A program made the translations under genes and the position numbers. 64,000 nt of DNA from Lelliottia sp. JS-SCA-14. Lineage in GTDB: Bacteria; Pseudomonadota; Gammaproteobacteria; Enterobacterales; Enterobacteriaceae. The notes beneath the pieces were generated by a model, which did no database searches, was not told where the DNA came from, and was given only the letters and a program-made list of their open reading frames with translations. Shown here in pieces: positions 52,615 through 63,998 of this stretch. The stretch spans positions 1,116,001-1,180,000 of the forward strand of contig NZ_CP141606.1 of the NCBI RefSeq assembly GCF_035593345.1, given 5' to 3'. Position 1 is the stretch's first letter. Each line of letters opens with the position of its first letter.

Positions 52615-53184
52615 ATGAAACTCGTGCACATGTTAAGTGGTTTAGCGGTAGCCGTTGCTCTGTCTGCCTGCGCGGATAAAAGTGCAGATATCCAGACGCC
52701 AGCGCCAAACCCAAATGCCGCTGGGGCGACGACACAGCCAACCATGCAGCAACCTAACGTTTCCGGTACCGTTTGGATCCGCCAGAAAGTGGCCCTGCCG
52801 CCGGATGCGGTGTTAACCGTGACGCTGTCTGATGCCTCACTGGCGGATGCGCCGTCTAAAGTGCTGTCGCAGAAAGCGGTCCGTACCGAAGGGAAACAGT
52901 CACCGTTCAGCTTCGTGCTGCCGTTTAACCCGGCAGATATCCAGCCTAAGGCGCGCATCTTGCTGAGTGCGGCGATTACCGTGAATGACAAACTGGTGTT
53001 TATCACCGATACGGTACAGCCGGTGATCAACGAAGGTGGGACCAAAGCCGATCTGACGCTGGTTCCGGTACAGCAGACTGCCGTGCCGATGCAGCAGGGC
53101 GGTGGTGCCGCGACGACGGTTCCGTCAACCTCGCCAACTCAGGTTAACCCGTCTTCTGCCGTTCCGGCTCCGACGAAATACTAA
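52615..53184 (+). CDS. ybaY: Lipoprotein YbaY (GlyGly-CTERM-free, DUF-type)
   Basis: 189-residue outer-membrane-type lipoprotein. Signal peptide with lipobox LSAC gives acylated Cys19; Pro/Gln/Ala-rich linker (24-48), then a compact beta domain (VSGTVWIRQKVALPPDAVLTVTLSD) and a Pro/Thr-rich tail. E. coli YbaY has been linked to osmotic and stationary-phase regulation; its molecular role is unknown. Confidence 0.93.
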   Translation: MKLVHMLSGLAVAVALSACADKSADIQTPAPNPNAAGATTQPTMQQPNVSGTVWIRQKVALPPDAVLTVTLSDASLADAPSKVLSQKAVRTEGKQSPFSFVLPFNPADIQPKARILLSAAITVNDKLVFITDTVQPVINEGGTKADLTLVPVQQTAVPMQQGGGAATTVPSTSPTQVNPSSAVPAPTKY

Positions 53185-53194
53185 GCCTGACCTT

Positions 53195-53219
53195 TGCCCT
53201 CTCCTCACCGGGGAGGGCA
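53195..53219. terminator. Palindrome between ybaY and atl
   Basis: TGCCCTCTCC TCACC GGGGAGGGCA, a hairpin between convergent genes, similar in core to the CCCTCTCC repeat family seen after thiL and amtB. Confidence 0.6.
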
Positions 53220-53220
53220 G

Positions 53221-53532
53221 TTAATAAATCCAGCGATACTTCTGCATATCAATCTTGCCCTTTCCCGACACCTGAACGCCTTCTGAGAGTAATGCCTGCC
53301 GCTGACGCTGCAAGTCAGGTCCCGTCAGAGAAATCTCGCCATGACGATTCACCACCCGATACCAGGGCAGGGAGCTGCCTTCCGGCAGACGTTTCAGCAC
53401 GCCGCCCACCTGTCGCGCTGCGCGCGGAGAACCTGCCAGACGGGCCACATCGCCGTAGGTGGTGACATAGCCTTCCGGAATCGAGGCGATAATCTGCCAT
53501 ACCCGCTGGGGGAAAGAGTCGTGTTCATCCAT
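53221..53532 (-). CDS. atl: Alkyltransferase-like protein Atl (YbaZ)
   Basis: 103-residue alkyltransferase-like protein that binds O6-alkylguanine and directs it to nucleotide excision repair. The fold matches the MGMT C-terminal domain (SFPQRVWQIIASIPEGYVTTYGDVARLAGSPRAARQVG). At the active site the sequence is PWYRVV: Trp replaces the alkyl-acceptor Cys as in all Atl proteins, and Tyr replaces the His seen in E. coli Atl (PWHRVV). It is shorter at the N-terminus than the 129-residue E. coli annotation. Confidence 0.93.
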   Translation of the reverse strand: MDEHDSFPQRVWQIIASIPEGYVTTYGDVARLAGSPRAARQVGGVLKRLPEGSSLPWYRVVNRHGEISLTGPDLQRQRQALLSEGVQVSGKGKIDMQKYRWIY

Positions 53533-53667
53533 GGGAGAACTCCTGTTGAAGAGATCGCGACTGAACGTTAAGGAACATGCGCGGGAATGTCGGGTCTAAA
53601 AGGAGAGGTATAATACCTGATTATTTTCACGGTTTGCGCAATAAACCAGCATCCGGTCGCGGTTAAC

Positions 53668-53696
53668 TTGCAATTGCGATCCTGTGCAGTGATAAT
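53668..53696 (+). promoter_or_regulatory. ffs promoter
   Basis: TTGCAA (53668-53673), 17-base spacer, GATAAT (53691-53696), about 37 bases before the mature RNA start. The gap fits the known 5' extension of the 4.5S precursor. Confidence 0.6.
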
Positions 53697-53732
53697 GCGC
53701 CAGCGCGTTGGGGAACAGCCAACGCTCTCAAT

Positions 53733-53846
53733 GGGGGCTCTGTTGGTTCTCCCGCAACACTACTCTGTTTACCAGGTCAGATCCGGAAGGAAGCAGCCAA
53801 GGCAGATGACGTGTGTGCCGGGATGTAGCTGGCAGGGCCCCCACCC
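53733..53846 (+). ncRNA. ffs: 4.5S RNA (signal recognition particle RNA)
   Basis: 114 nt, the E. coli length. 5' GGGGGCTCTGTTGG and 3' GGCAGGGCCCCCACCC pair as the closing stem. The Ffh-binding core CAGGTCAGATCCGGAAGG with the GGAA tetraloop and AAGCAGCCAAGGCAGA is intact. Works with Ffh in membrane protein targeting. Confidence 0.98.
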
Positions 53847-53943
53847 ATTTCTGCCTCCCTGAAAAAATTCTCTCCCTCAAAAAAATATTATCCCTGAATT
53901 TAAAAGGGATATGTAATATATCCTTCATTGCACTGAAATAATA

Positions 53944-53961
53944 TTGTCATAAACCTGTAAT
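53944..53961 (+). promoter_or_regulatory. Possible PhoB box
   Basis: TTGTCAT AAAC CTGTAAT fits the Pho-box form of two 7-base repeats (CTGTCAT, CTGTNAY) separated by four bases, with 13 of 14 repeat positions agreeing. It is 124 bases upstream of the small gene pair. A chance match in AT-rich DNA is possible. Confidence 0.35.
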
Positions 53962-54084
53962 AATAGACTGGCAAATTAATGTCGGGGTGTTTTTATTGTG
54001 TCATAAGCAAAAAATATATCAGTGGATTGCATCCCTAACTTCGTGTATTAAATAAATAACTTATTCCGAAGGGAAGTCACAAAC

Positions 54085-54336
54085 ATGGCAACTGCAGTCT
54101 TAAACGTAAAAATTGATGAAGCGCTAAAAGAAAGACTTCGCCATTATGCTGAAGTGAATAATGAGAATTTAAGCGTCACGACAGAAAAACTGCTGCTGCT
54201 GGCGTTTGAAGCAGCAGAAGAGGCGGGAGTATCGGAAGAGGATATTGATAATCAGCATACGGAAGAAGAGAGTGTATCTCCTTTTACTCCTAAAGAAATC
54301 AAAGCTCTACGCAAACTTCTGAAGAAGAGAAAATGA
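54085..54336 (+). CDS. Small ribbon-helix-helix-like protein, first gene of a pair
   Basis: 83 residues, not recognised as a named gene. The N-terminus ATAVLNVKIDEALKERLRHYA followed by TTEKLLLLAFEAA looks like a ribbon-helix-helix DNA-binding domain (about 1-45). An acidic middle (EEAGVSEEDIDNQHTEEE) and a basic tail (KALRKLLKKRK) follow. RBS GAAGGGAAG. The stop overlaps the next ATG (ATGA). RHH protein plus overlapping small partner is a frequent toxin-antitoxin layout, so an antitoxin role is possible but unproven. More AT-rich than its neighbours. Confidence 0.75.
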   Translation: MATAVLNVKIDEALKERLRHYAEVNNENLSVTTEKLLLLAFEAAEEAGVSEEDIDNQHTEEESVSPFTPKEIKALRKLLKKRK

Positions 54337-54548
54337 AACAACAACTGTCTACCGCCAATGACTACAAAGAGGCCTGCGACCTGCTGCGTTCAGGCTATGT
54401 GAAACACGTACGTCTTGGCTGGAATGTTGGAAGTGATGAGTTCTTTCGCATAGCGTCTGACTGGTGTGATACGGGCGCAAAAATAAAGAAAGAAGGAGAA
54501 AATTTCGTTATTTCTCTGAAAGGTTTCCCGATCCCTCCTCAGCACTGA
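54333..54548 (+). CDS. Small protein of unknown function, second gene of a pair
   Basis: 71 residues, overlapping the RHH-like gene by four bases (ATGA), so translationally coupled. No family recognised. It is soluble, with no signal peptide or membrane segment; the sequence has aromatic residues spread through YVKHVRLGWNVGSDEFFRIASDWCD and ends GFPIPPQH. It could be the partner of the upstream protein. A short A/T-flanked hairpin (TGCTGACTGCAATG...CAGCCAGCAG) follows as a likely terminator. Confidence 0.65.
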   Translation: MKQQLSTANDYKEACDLLRSGYVKHVRLGWNVGSDEFFRIASDWCDTGAKIKKEGENFVISLKGFPIPPQH

Positions 54549-54611
54549 TGACAAACCTGTGAAAACTGCTGACTGCAATGTTGCAGCCAGCAGTTTTTAT
54601 TTCTCACCTGG

Positions 54612-56033
54612 TTATATAACGCCGCGTTTTAAAAAAATGTCGCTTTTATTCAATGTGGTCCATAAGGGTTTAATTCGCAGCAGCGCATTTTCCAGCTCGG
54701 CCGAATCCATTGAGAAAGGCATCCGCAGATAGCGGTCAAAGGCCCCTGAAAGACCAAATCGCGTTCCGGTTCCCAGATGAATCCCCAGCGTCTCCGCTCG
54801 TGCGCCAAACTGTGTGGCGACCCTGCCCGGCAGCTCCACCCAATACGACAGTCCCCCTTGTGGCTCATGAAAACGCCATTCAGGAAAATGCTCGCGCATT
54901 AACGCGCCGCAGCGGTCGCGGCGTTCCGTCAGCATCTGTCTTCTTGCGGGCAGAAACGCGTCGGAGTGTTCAATCAACCACAGCGTCGCCAGCTGTTCCA
55001 GCATCGGCGAGCCCAAATCCAGGGTATCGCGCGTCTGGGCAAGCGTCGCAATGGTGCGCGACGAGGCGCGGATCCACCCCAGCCGCAAACCACCCCAAAA
55101 ACTTTTCCCCGCCGAACCGAGCGTAATGATATTGGCCTGCGGGTTAAACGCCGCCAGCGGCGGGGGCGGGGGCGCATCAAACCACAGATCGACCATGGTT
55201 TCGTCCACCACCAGCGTAGTACGAGTTTGCGCGGCGATATCCGCGATGGTCTGGCGGGTGGCAACGTCCATGCAGCGCCCGGTCGGATTATGAAAATCTG
55301 GCATCAGATAGGCCAGACGCGGTGCGGTTTGCGCCAGCGTGGCGGCAAATCCGTCCGTGTCCCAGCCCGATTCCGGGAGCGCCACGCCGACGGGGCGGCA
55401 GGACGCGCCCTGGATCGCCGCAATCGCCAGCGGGTAAGTGGGATGATCCACCACCACCCGATCGCCCGGCCCGGTCAACATTCGCAGCACCAGCGCCAGC
55501 CCGCTGACGGCGCCGTTGACCACCATGATTTCATCCGCCCGCGTCGGCAGCCCGCGCGAACAGTAGCGTGCGGCGATGGTTTCACGCAGCTCCGGCAAGC
55601 CCAACTGGTCATAGCCTGTCTGCGAGAGATGCTGGGTCATGGCGGTGAGCGCGTGGGTGTAGGCCTGGTGAATTTCCGGCCCGGCGCTGAGGGCGGCGGT
55701 GGAGAGATCCAGCGCTACGCTTGCCGCCGCCCGCGTCGGGACGGCATGGCTGTCCGGGAGAATAATGCGCGAACCGCTGCCGTGGCGGCTCTCCAGATAC
55801 CCGGCGTCGCGCAGATGCGCCAGCGCGCTACTGACGGTCGTGCGACTCACCGCAAGCGCTGCCGCCAGTTCACGTTCGCCGGGCAGACGCGTATCCAGGG
55901 CCAGCCGTCCATCAAGGATCAGCAGGCGCAGCGCGTCCGCCAGCTGACGCCAGAGCGTAGTGCGGGAAGAGGGCTGTTGCCAGTGGCCTAACAGGCGCAC
56001 CAGAGACTGACTACCGAAACGACGGGATGACAT
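54612..56033 (-). CDS. MocR-family regulator (YczR type)
   Basis: Winged-HTH (about 15-85; LPGERELAAALAVSRTTVSSALAHL) fused to a fold-type-I aminotransferase-like domain. The PLP Lys is in TLGSAGKSFWGGLRLGW; PDFHNPTGRCMD holds the conserved Asn-Pro-x-Gly. Divergent from a YczE-type membrane protein, the arrangement that defines the YczR subgroup of MocR proteins. I place the start at ATG 56033 (MSSRRFGSQSLV), because the in-frame ATG at 56069 lies beyond an inverted repeat that looks like the operator. Likely controls the membrane gene in response to PLP or a related ligand. Confidence 0.88.
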   Translation of the reverse strand: MSSRRFGSQSLVRLLGHWQQPSSRTTLWRQLADALRLLILDGRLALDTRLPGERELAAALAVSRTTVSSALAHLRDAGYLESRHGSGSRIILPDSHAVPTRAAASVALDLSTAALSAGPEIHQAYTHALTAMTQHLSQTGYDQLGLPELRETIAARYCSRGLPTRADEIMVVNGAVSGLALVLRMLTGPGDRVVVDHPTYPLAIAAIQGASCRPVGVALPESGWDTDGFAATLAQTAPRLAYLMPDFHNPTGRCMDVATRQTIADIAAQTRTTLVVDETMVDLWFDAPPPPPLAAFNPQANIITLGSAGKSFWGGLRLGWIRASSRTIATLAQTRDTLDLGSPMLEQLATLWLIEHSDAFLPARRQMLTERRDRCGALMREHFPEWRFHEPQGGLSYWVELPGRVATQFGARAETLGIHLGTGTRFGLSGAFDRYLRMPFSMDSAELENALLRIKPLWTTLNKSDIFLKRGVI

Positions 56034-56038
56034 ATGCA

Positions 56039-56060
56039 GTCCACTATTTGAAAACTGGAC
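56039..56060. promoter_or_regulatory. Inverted repeat in the MocR/YczE intergenic region
   Basis: GTCCA (56039-56043) and TGGAC (56056-56060) separated by 12 bases. A candidate MocR operator just upstream of the preferred regulator start. Confidence 0.45.
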
Positions 56061-56117
56061 ATTAATCATAGAGCCATTTTCCGCCAGGATGAAAGCATAA
56101 CCTGCTGGAGAAAAATA

Positions 56118-56729
56118 ATGCTGCGTCGCTTACTGCAACTTTACGTCGGACTGGGATTTTACGGGCTTTCTACCGCGATGTTCGTCCGCGCCGATCTGGG
56201 TGCTGATCCGTGGAACGTGTTTCACCTGGGCGTCGCCCGCCTGCTGGCGATGGACATCGGCACGGTGATGATTTTGACCGGCGCGCTGGTGCTGCTGTTC
56301 TGGATCCCCCTGCGCCAGCGTCCGGGGCTGGGTACCATCAGTAACGTGATTGTCATTGGTCTGGCCGCCGATGCATCGCTGTCGCTGCTGCCTGAGATGA
56401 GTTCGCTGGTGGCCCGCAGCGCGCTGCTGATCTCCGCCGTGGTGGTGAACGCCCTGGCGACCGGAATGTACATTGGCGCCGGCTTTGGCTCCGGGCCGCG
56501 CGACGGCCTGATGACCGGGATCAACGCCCGTACCGGCTGGTCGGTGCGCAGCGTGCGTACCGCGATTGAAGTGTCCGTCCTGCTGATTGGCTGCGTGCTC
56601 GGCGGTACCTTCGGCGTCGGAACCGTGCTCTACGCCCTGGCCATCGGGCCACTGATCCAGATCTGCCTGCCGTGGTTTCGTCAGAAGCCACAGGTGATTA
56701 TCGCGCCAGAGCCGGAGCGAATTGTTTAA
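56118..56729 (+). CDS. YczE/YyaS-family membrane protein
   Basis: 203 residues with about five membrane segments (LYVGLGFYGLSTAMFV; TVMILTGALVLLFWI; ISAVVVNALATGMYIGAGF; AIEVSVLLIGCVLGGTFGVG). GSGPRDGLMTGI is a conserved cytoplasmic loop of the family. Function is unknown; divergence from a MocR regulator suggests a role in transport of a vitamin B6 or amino-compound, which is inference. Confidence 0.85.
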   Translation: MLRRLLQLYVGLGFYGLSTAMFVRADLGADPWNVFHLGVARLLAMDIGTVMILTGALVLLFWIPLRQRPGLGTISNVIVIGLAADASLSLLPEMSSLVARSALLISAVVVNALATGMYIGAGFGSGPRDGLMTGINARTGWSVRSVRTAIEVSVLLIGCVLGGTFGVGTVLYALAIGPLIQICLPWFRQKPQVIIAPEPERIV

Positions 56730-56746
56730 TTTGCGAAGCGCTCACA
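56730..56746. promoter_or_regulatory. lac-type operator upstream of lacI
   Basis: TTTGCGAAGCGCTCACA, the exact reverse complement of the 17 bases at 57950-57966 before lacZ. It lies 59 bases before the lacI ATG, and directly after the yczE-like stop, so LacI probably regulates itself and may loop the DNA. Confidence 0.75.
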
Positions 56747-56804
56747 TGCTTTAACAGCCGCCCTGTGCCAGAATACCGGCATCTCCCGTTGCGATACTGA
56801 AAGC

Positions 56805-57872
56805 ATGAAAGCCATCACTCTCTATGACGTTGCCCGCCTGGCGGGCGTTTCCTATCAGACCGTTTCCCGCGTGATTAACGATGCGGAGCACGTCTCCGCC
56901 CGCACCCGGGAAAAGGTGCAGCAGGCGATGGCGGAACTGCACTACGTCCCCAACCGTGGCGCACAGCAGCTCGCCGGGAAACGCACCCGCACGCTGGGGC
57001 TGATCACTACCGATCTGGCGCTGCATGCGCCGTCGCAAATTGCCTCGGCGGTGAAATCTCGCGCGGGCGAGTGCGGGGCCAGCGTGCTGATTTCGATGGT
57101 GGAGCATCCCGAACGTTGTCAGGCGGCCCTTCAAGAACTGCTGGCCCAGCGCGTGGAAGGGTTGCTGGTCAACGTTCCGCTCGACGATCCGCAAGCTGAG
57201 CACATTCGTCAGCTGGCCGCGCCGGTGCCGGTTTTATTCTTTGATGTCTCCCCCGAAGCGAAAGTGCATCGCCTGGCGTTTGATGCGGAGCAGGGCGCGA
57301 CGCTCGGCGCGGAGCATCTGCTTTCGCTCGGGCACCGGCGAATAGCTTTGCTCAGCGGGCCAGAAAGCTCGGTCTCGTCGCGCGCGCGTCTCGCGGGCTG
57401 GCAGGCGCGGCTGGCGCAGGATGAAATCGTGCCGTGCGCGATTGCTCATGGCGACTGGAGCGCGGCGTCCGGGTATGAAAAAGGCCATCAGCTGCTGGCG
57501 GGTAGCACGCTTCCTGATGCCATTCTGGTGGCGAACGATCAGATGGCGCTCGGCGTGATGCGCGCCTGCGCGGAAAAAGGGGTGGCGGTTCCGGGGCAGA
57601 TTTCGGTCGTGGGGTTTGATGATACGGCCGACAGCGCCTGGTTCTCTCCGCCGCTGACCACCGTCCGCCAGGCGTTTCGTGTTGCCGGAGAGCGCAGCGT
57701 CGAGTGGCTGCTGTCGGGATCAACGGATGCTCTCTGGCAAACGCAGCTCCCGGTTACGCTGGTGGAGCGCCACTCCAGCGCCCGTCACGCCCCGCAGCAG
57801 GCCGACCGCGAAGCGCTGGCCCGGCAGCTGAAATCCCTGGCGCTGATGGCCGAGCAGCTGGCCCGGCAATAA
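56805..57872 (+). CDS. lacI: Lactose-operon repressor LacI
   Basis: 355 residues, similar to E. coli LacI (360). HTH LYDVARLAGVSYQTVSRVIN matches the E. coli recognition helix (YQTVSRV), and the hinge NRGAQQLAGKRTR is present. The periplasmic-binding core (about 62-330) has LVANDQMALGVM and SVVGFDDTADS. The C-terminus RQLKSLALMAEQLARQ resembles the tetramerising helix. Directly upstream of lacZ; its operator at 57950 is close to E. coli lacO (AATTGTGAGCG). Confidence 0.93.
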   Translation: MKAITLYDVARLAGVSYQTVSRVINDAEHVSARTREKVQQAMAELHYVPNRGAQQLAGKRTRTLGLITTDLALHAPSQIASAVKSRAGECGASVLISMVEHPERCQAALQELLAQRVEGLLVNVPLDDPQAEHIRQLAAPVPVLFFDVSPEAKVHRLAFDAEQGATLGAEHLLSLGHRRIALLSGPESSVSSRARLAGWQARLAQDEIVPCAIAHGDWSAASGYEKGHQLLAGSTLPDAILVANDQMALGVMRACAEKGVAVPGQISVVGFDDTADSAWFSPPLTTVRQAFRVAGERSVEWLLSGSTDALWQTQLPVTLVERHSSARHAPQQADREALARQLKSLALMAEQLARQ

Positions 57873-57946
57873 TCCTTTTGTGATCTGGCTCGCTTTGCCG
57901 CCGTCAGATCCTTTACCCGATCTTTCCTCCAGGGCATTGTGACTAA

Positions 57947-61063
<3,117 letters not shown>

Positions 61064-61124
61064 ACTTAACCTCGTTATATGCGGTCACACCGGTGGCCGC
61101 ATCATCACTTCGGAGGTTTGACTC

Positions 61125-61478
61125 ATGAAGTATGTCGATGGTTTTGTGGTCGCTGTTCCCGCGGAAAATAAGGAGGCTTATCGCGAGATGGCAGCAAAAG
61201 CGGCCCCGTTGTTCAAAGAGTTTGGTGCGTTACGGATCGTGGAGTGCTGGGCTGACGATGTCCCCGACGGGAAACAGACCGATTTTCGCATGGCGGTGAA
61301 AGCCGAAGAGGGCGAAGAGGTGGTCTTTAGCTGGATTGAATATCCCTCGAAAGCCGTTCGCGATGAGGCGAATAAAAAGCTGATGTCCGACCCGCGCATG
61401 AAAGAGTTCGGCGAGTCGATGCCCTTTGACGGCAAACGGATGATCTACGGCGGATTCGCGCCGCTGCTGGACGAGTAA
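61125..61478 (+). CDS. ybaA: YbaA, DUF1428 family protein
   Basis: 117-residue dimeric alpha/beta-barrel (ferredoxin-like) protein of unknown function. MKYVDGFVVAVPAENKEAY and DPRMKEFGESMPFDGKRMIYGGF match E. coli YbaA closely. RBS GGAGG. In E. coli it lies close to ffs; here the accessory block 54085-61063 separates them. It is 61 bases after lacZ, so partial read-through is possible. Confidence 0.95.
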   Translation: MKYVDGFVVAVPAENKEAYREMAAKAAPLFKEFGALRIVECWADDVPDGKQTDFRMAVKAEEGEEVVFSWIEYPSKAVRDEANKKLMSDPRMKEFGESMPFDGKRMIYGGFAPLLDE

Positions 61479-61508
61479 TCGCTGCGCCCGGCGAGACTGG
61501 CCGGGCTT

Positions 61509-63068
61509 TTACTCGGGATCGAGATTGTTTTCCGCCCACATGATGAATTCCACTTTTGGCATCGCTTTACTGTAGAGCCACCCTTGTCCGTACTGCACGC
61601 CGTGACGGCGCAGCCACTCCAGCTGACCTTCCGTTTCAATCCCTTCGGCGACCATCGCCATCTTCAGTGACTTCGCCATCTCGATAATGTGCGGGGTCAC
61701 GTTTTTGTACTCCAGCGCATCGACGAAGGACTTGTCGATTTTGAGGGTGTCCACGTCCAGATCCTGCAAATAGCTGAGGCTCGAATAACCTGTACCAAAG
61801 TCGTCGATATAGACCGGATGGCCGGAACGGCGCAGGCTGGCCACGGCTGGAGCGCTGATTTTCGGGTCGGCAAAGCCGCGTTCAGTCAGTTCCAGCGCGA
61901 TCTGCTGCGGTTTGATTTGCCACTGGTTCAGGAGACGGCTCAGCAGCGACGGCAGTTCGCCGCAGAACAGATCCGCAGGCGAGAGGTTGATGGAGATATG
62001 CTGATCCGGATAGTGGCGCAGCCATTCCCCCATGTCTTCAAACACTTTCTCGATCACCAGCCGGGTGAGGCGGGTGGTGAGCCCGGTCTGCTCGGCCAGT
62101 GGGATAAAGATGTTTGGCGACAGCATGCTGCCGTCCGGCTGCGGCCAGCGCACGAGGGCTTCGGCCCCGGTGATTTTGCCGGTATCCAGCGCCACAATCG
62201 GCTGATAGTGCACCACCAGCTCGCGGGCGTTGATCGCATCCAGCAGGCGATAGCGCGGGGATTGCAGGCGGCGCAACACGCGCATGATAAACGCGGCGGC
62301 CACAATGCTGATTAACGCGCCAAAGGGCAGCCAGAACAGCAGCTGCTGGTGCCAGCTCTCTTTTAACGGGACAAGAGAAGCCCAGGCGACCACGGCATAG
62401 CGCAGCTCCGGCACATCTTTCACCACATACATGGACCCTTTATGCTGAAGTTGTGTGAGATGCTGGCCATGGAGTTGACTCCAGACGTCCTGATTCAGTG
62501 GATTACTGCTCGCGAAAACCACTCCGCTGTCCTCACCGACCAGGGCCGCTTCAATCGGCCAGGAGCCAAAGGGGATCACATCAATCAGGGAGGCCGGGTC
62601 GATCACCACCATGTAGTGACCCTTTCCCAGCACCAGCATAAAACGCTTAAAGCCCAGATCGTTTTGTTGCGTCAGCCAGGCGCTGTAGCCGTCGACGGTG
62701 ACGCGCGCCGGTGGCGGGAAGCGGGCGGCGTTGCTGACTTGCTCGAGGGACGAGCAGACGGGTTTTTGATCATCGACATACATCACTTCCTGCACATAGC
62801 GCAGGGAGTATGCCACCCGGCGCATCTGTAACAGATGTTCGTGGCTGCAGGGGACATCCTGGAATTCGTTAAGCTGGTTGAGGGCTGTTTTACCTTGGCC
62901 CACCACGCGCTCTGCGCGGATCAGCACGCGCTCGGAGTAGCGGTCAAGGGCGGCGACAAAAGTATCTTCCGCCTGGCGATGGGCCAGCCAGACGCTCAGG
63001 CAGATGGGGATCAGCACGGCAATGATCAGAACACCGGTCACCAGGCTGACCAGTTGGCGAGTTGTCAT
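61509..63068 (-). CDS. pdeB: Cyclic di-GMP phosphodiesterase PdeB (CSS-EAL)
   Basis: 519 residues. Two membrane helices (about 9-29 and 240-262) border a periplasmic CSS-motif sensor domain with Cys-Ser-Ser in KPVCSSLEQ, a redox-type sensor. The C-terminal EAL domain (about 270-515) has EALVRW (the EAL motif as EAL), ELTERGFAD, DDFGTGYSSLSYLQDL and KIDKSFVD, all the residues of an active enzyme. Also called ylaB. Convergent with ybaA. Confidence 0.94.
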   Translation of the reverse strand: MTTRQLVSLVTGVLIIAVLIPICLSVWLAHRQAEDTFVAALDRYSERVLIRAERVVGQGKTALNQLNEFQDVPCSHEHLLQMRRVAYSLRYVQEVMYVDDQKPVCSSLEQVSNAARFPPPARVTVDGYSAWLTQQNDLGFKRFMLVLGKGHYMVVIDPASLIDVIPFGSWPIEAALVGEDSGVVFASSNPLNQDVWSQLHGQHLTQLQHKGSMYVVKDVPELRYAVVAWASLVPLKESWHQQLLFWLPFGALISIVAAAFIMRVLRRLQSPRYRLLDAINARELVVHYQPIVALDTGKITGAEALVRWPQPDGSMLSPNIFIPLAEQTGLTTRLTRLVIEKVFEDMGEWLRHYPDQHISINLSPADLFCGELPSLLSRLLNQWQIKPQQIALELTERGFADPKISAPAVASLRRSGHPVYIDDFGTGYSSLSYLQDLDVDTLKIDKSFVDALEYKNVTPHIIEMAKSLKMAMVAEGIETEGQLEWLRRHGVQYGQGWLYSKAMPKVEFIMWAENNLDPE

Positions 63069-63162
63069 GCTTGGGTTTCCTTTCTGATCCGCTGATTTAG
63101 ATTACCGCCGAATAATAATCTTATAGTATGCGGCAGAGTTTGATTTCATTCAGGTAAGGCCA

Positions 63163-63882
63163 ATGAAAAAAAAAGAGTTTGTGACGCAAGACCTGCTGAG
63201 CAAAATTTACCAGGATACGACTCCCGGACCCCGAAAATTGTCTCCGGAAAGGCAGCTCGCCGAGGAGTACGGCGTGTCGCGCTTCACCATTCGTCAGGCG
63301 CTGGAAAAGCTGGTCAGCATCGGGGTGGTGCGGATTGTGCAGGGTTCGGGGATCTGGATCAACGAGCAAGCGCGTAATAATCCTCTGGTTTATAACTCGA
63401 TCACCGAGAAACGCTTCGATCAGATCCGATACCGGATGATCAGCCTGCATAAAACGCGGCCCGATCGCGCGGCGCAGCAGATTTTTGGCATCGACGAGGA
63501 GAGCTTTATCTGGCACTTCTGCCGCCTGCGCTACGTGGATGACGCGCCGGTACAGCTTGAAGTGTCCAGCATGCCGGTGGCGGATTTTCCCGATCTTAAT
63601 CAGCAGGCGATTGAGCGTTCCATCCAGCAGTACGTTCTGAGCAAAGGTTTCACCATTTCCCACATGCTGACCACCTATCGCGCGGTGAGCGTCAGCCGTG
63701 AACAGGCGATGATGCTGGGCTGCAAGAAGGGCAGCCCGGCGATGCACATCAACAACCGCGGCATTCTGGACGGGGGACGCGTGTTTGAGGTGAGCGATAT
63801 TATCGACATCAACTACACCTGTACCTACGTCATCCCCTGGAACCGCGACAACCTGGCCTGGCGGCAGAATCAGGGCGTGTGA
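63163..63882 (+). CDS. GntR/HutC-family regulator
   Basis: 239 residues: winged HTH (about 5-72; [25 protein letters not shown]) and UTRA domain (about 90-232). Not present next to pdeB in E. coli. The gene converges on, and overlaps by 13 bases, the end of the gene that runs off the window. Target and ligand are unknown; its weak relation to the GntR at 9757 is only at family level. Confidence 0.85.
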   Translation: MKKKEFVTQDLLSKIYQDTTPGPRKLSPERQLAEEYGVSRFTIRQALEKLVSIGVVRIVQGSGIWINEQARNNPLVYNSITEKRFDQIRYRMISLHKTRPDRAAQQIFGIDEESFIWHFCRLRYVDDAPVQLEVSSMPVADFPDLNQQAIERSIQQYVLSKGFTISHMLTTYRAVSVSREQAMMLGCKKGSPAMHINNRGILDGGRVFEVSDIIDINYTCTYVIPWNRDNLAWRQNQGV

Positions 63883-63998
63883 ATCGCGCCGTCGGGCAGG
63901 CGGCTTTGCGTCCACTCGTGTGGGCGATAGACCACCGGATGGGCCAGCGCCAGCTCCTCAACGAAGCCCACGCCGATTCCCGCTGCTTCTGGCGGATA
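63870..63998 (-). CDS. 3' end of a gene running off the window, possibly enolase superfamily
   Basis: 42 residues in an open minus-strand frame ending at TGA (63870-63872): [42 protein letters not shown]. The run GIGVGF...EELA...HP...W..SR..DGAI resembles the extreme C-terminus of mandelate-racemase/RspA-type enolase-superfamily sugar acid dehydratases. Too short to be sure. Its end overlaps the convergent GntR gene by 13 bases. Confidence 0.4.
   Translation of the reverse strand, partial: YPPEAAGIGVGFVEELALAHPVVYRPHEWTQSRLPDGAIHTP

Noticed and set aside
53847..54084. Integration attachment site at the 3' end of ffs
   Set aside because: No integrase gene and no direct repeat of the ffs end was seen near 61060, so the accessory block cannot be called an integrative element from this sequence.
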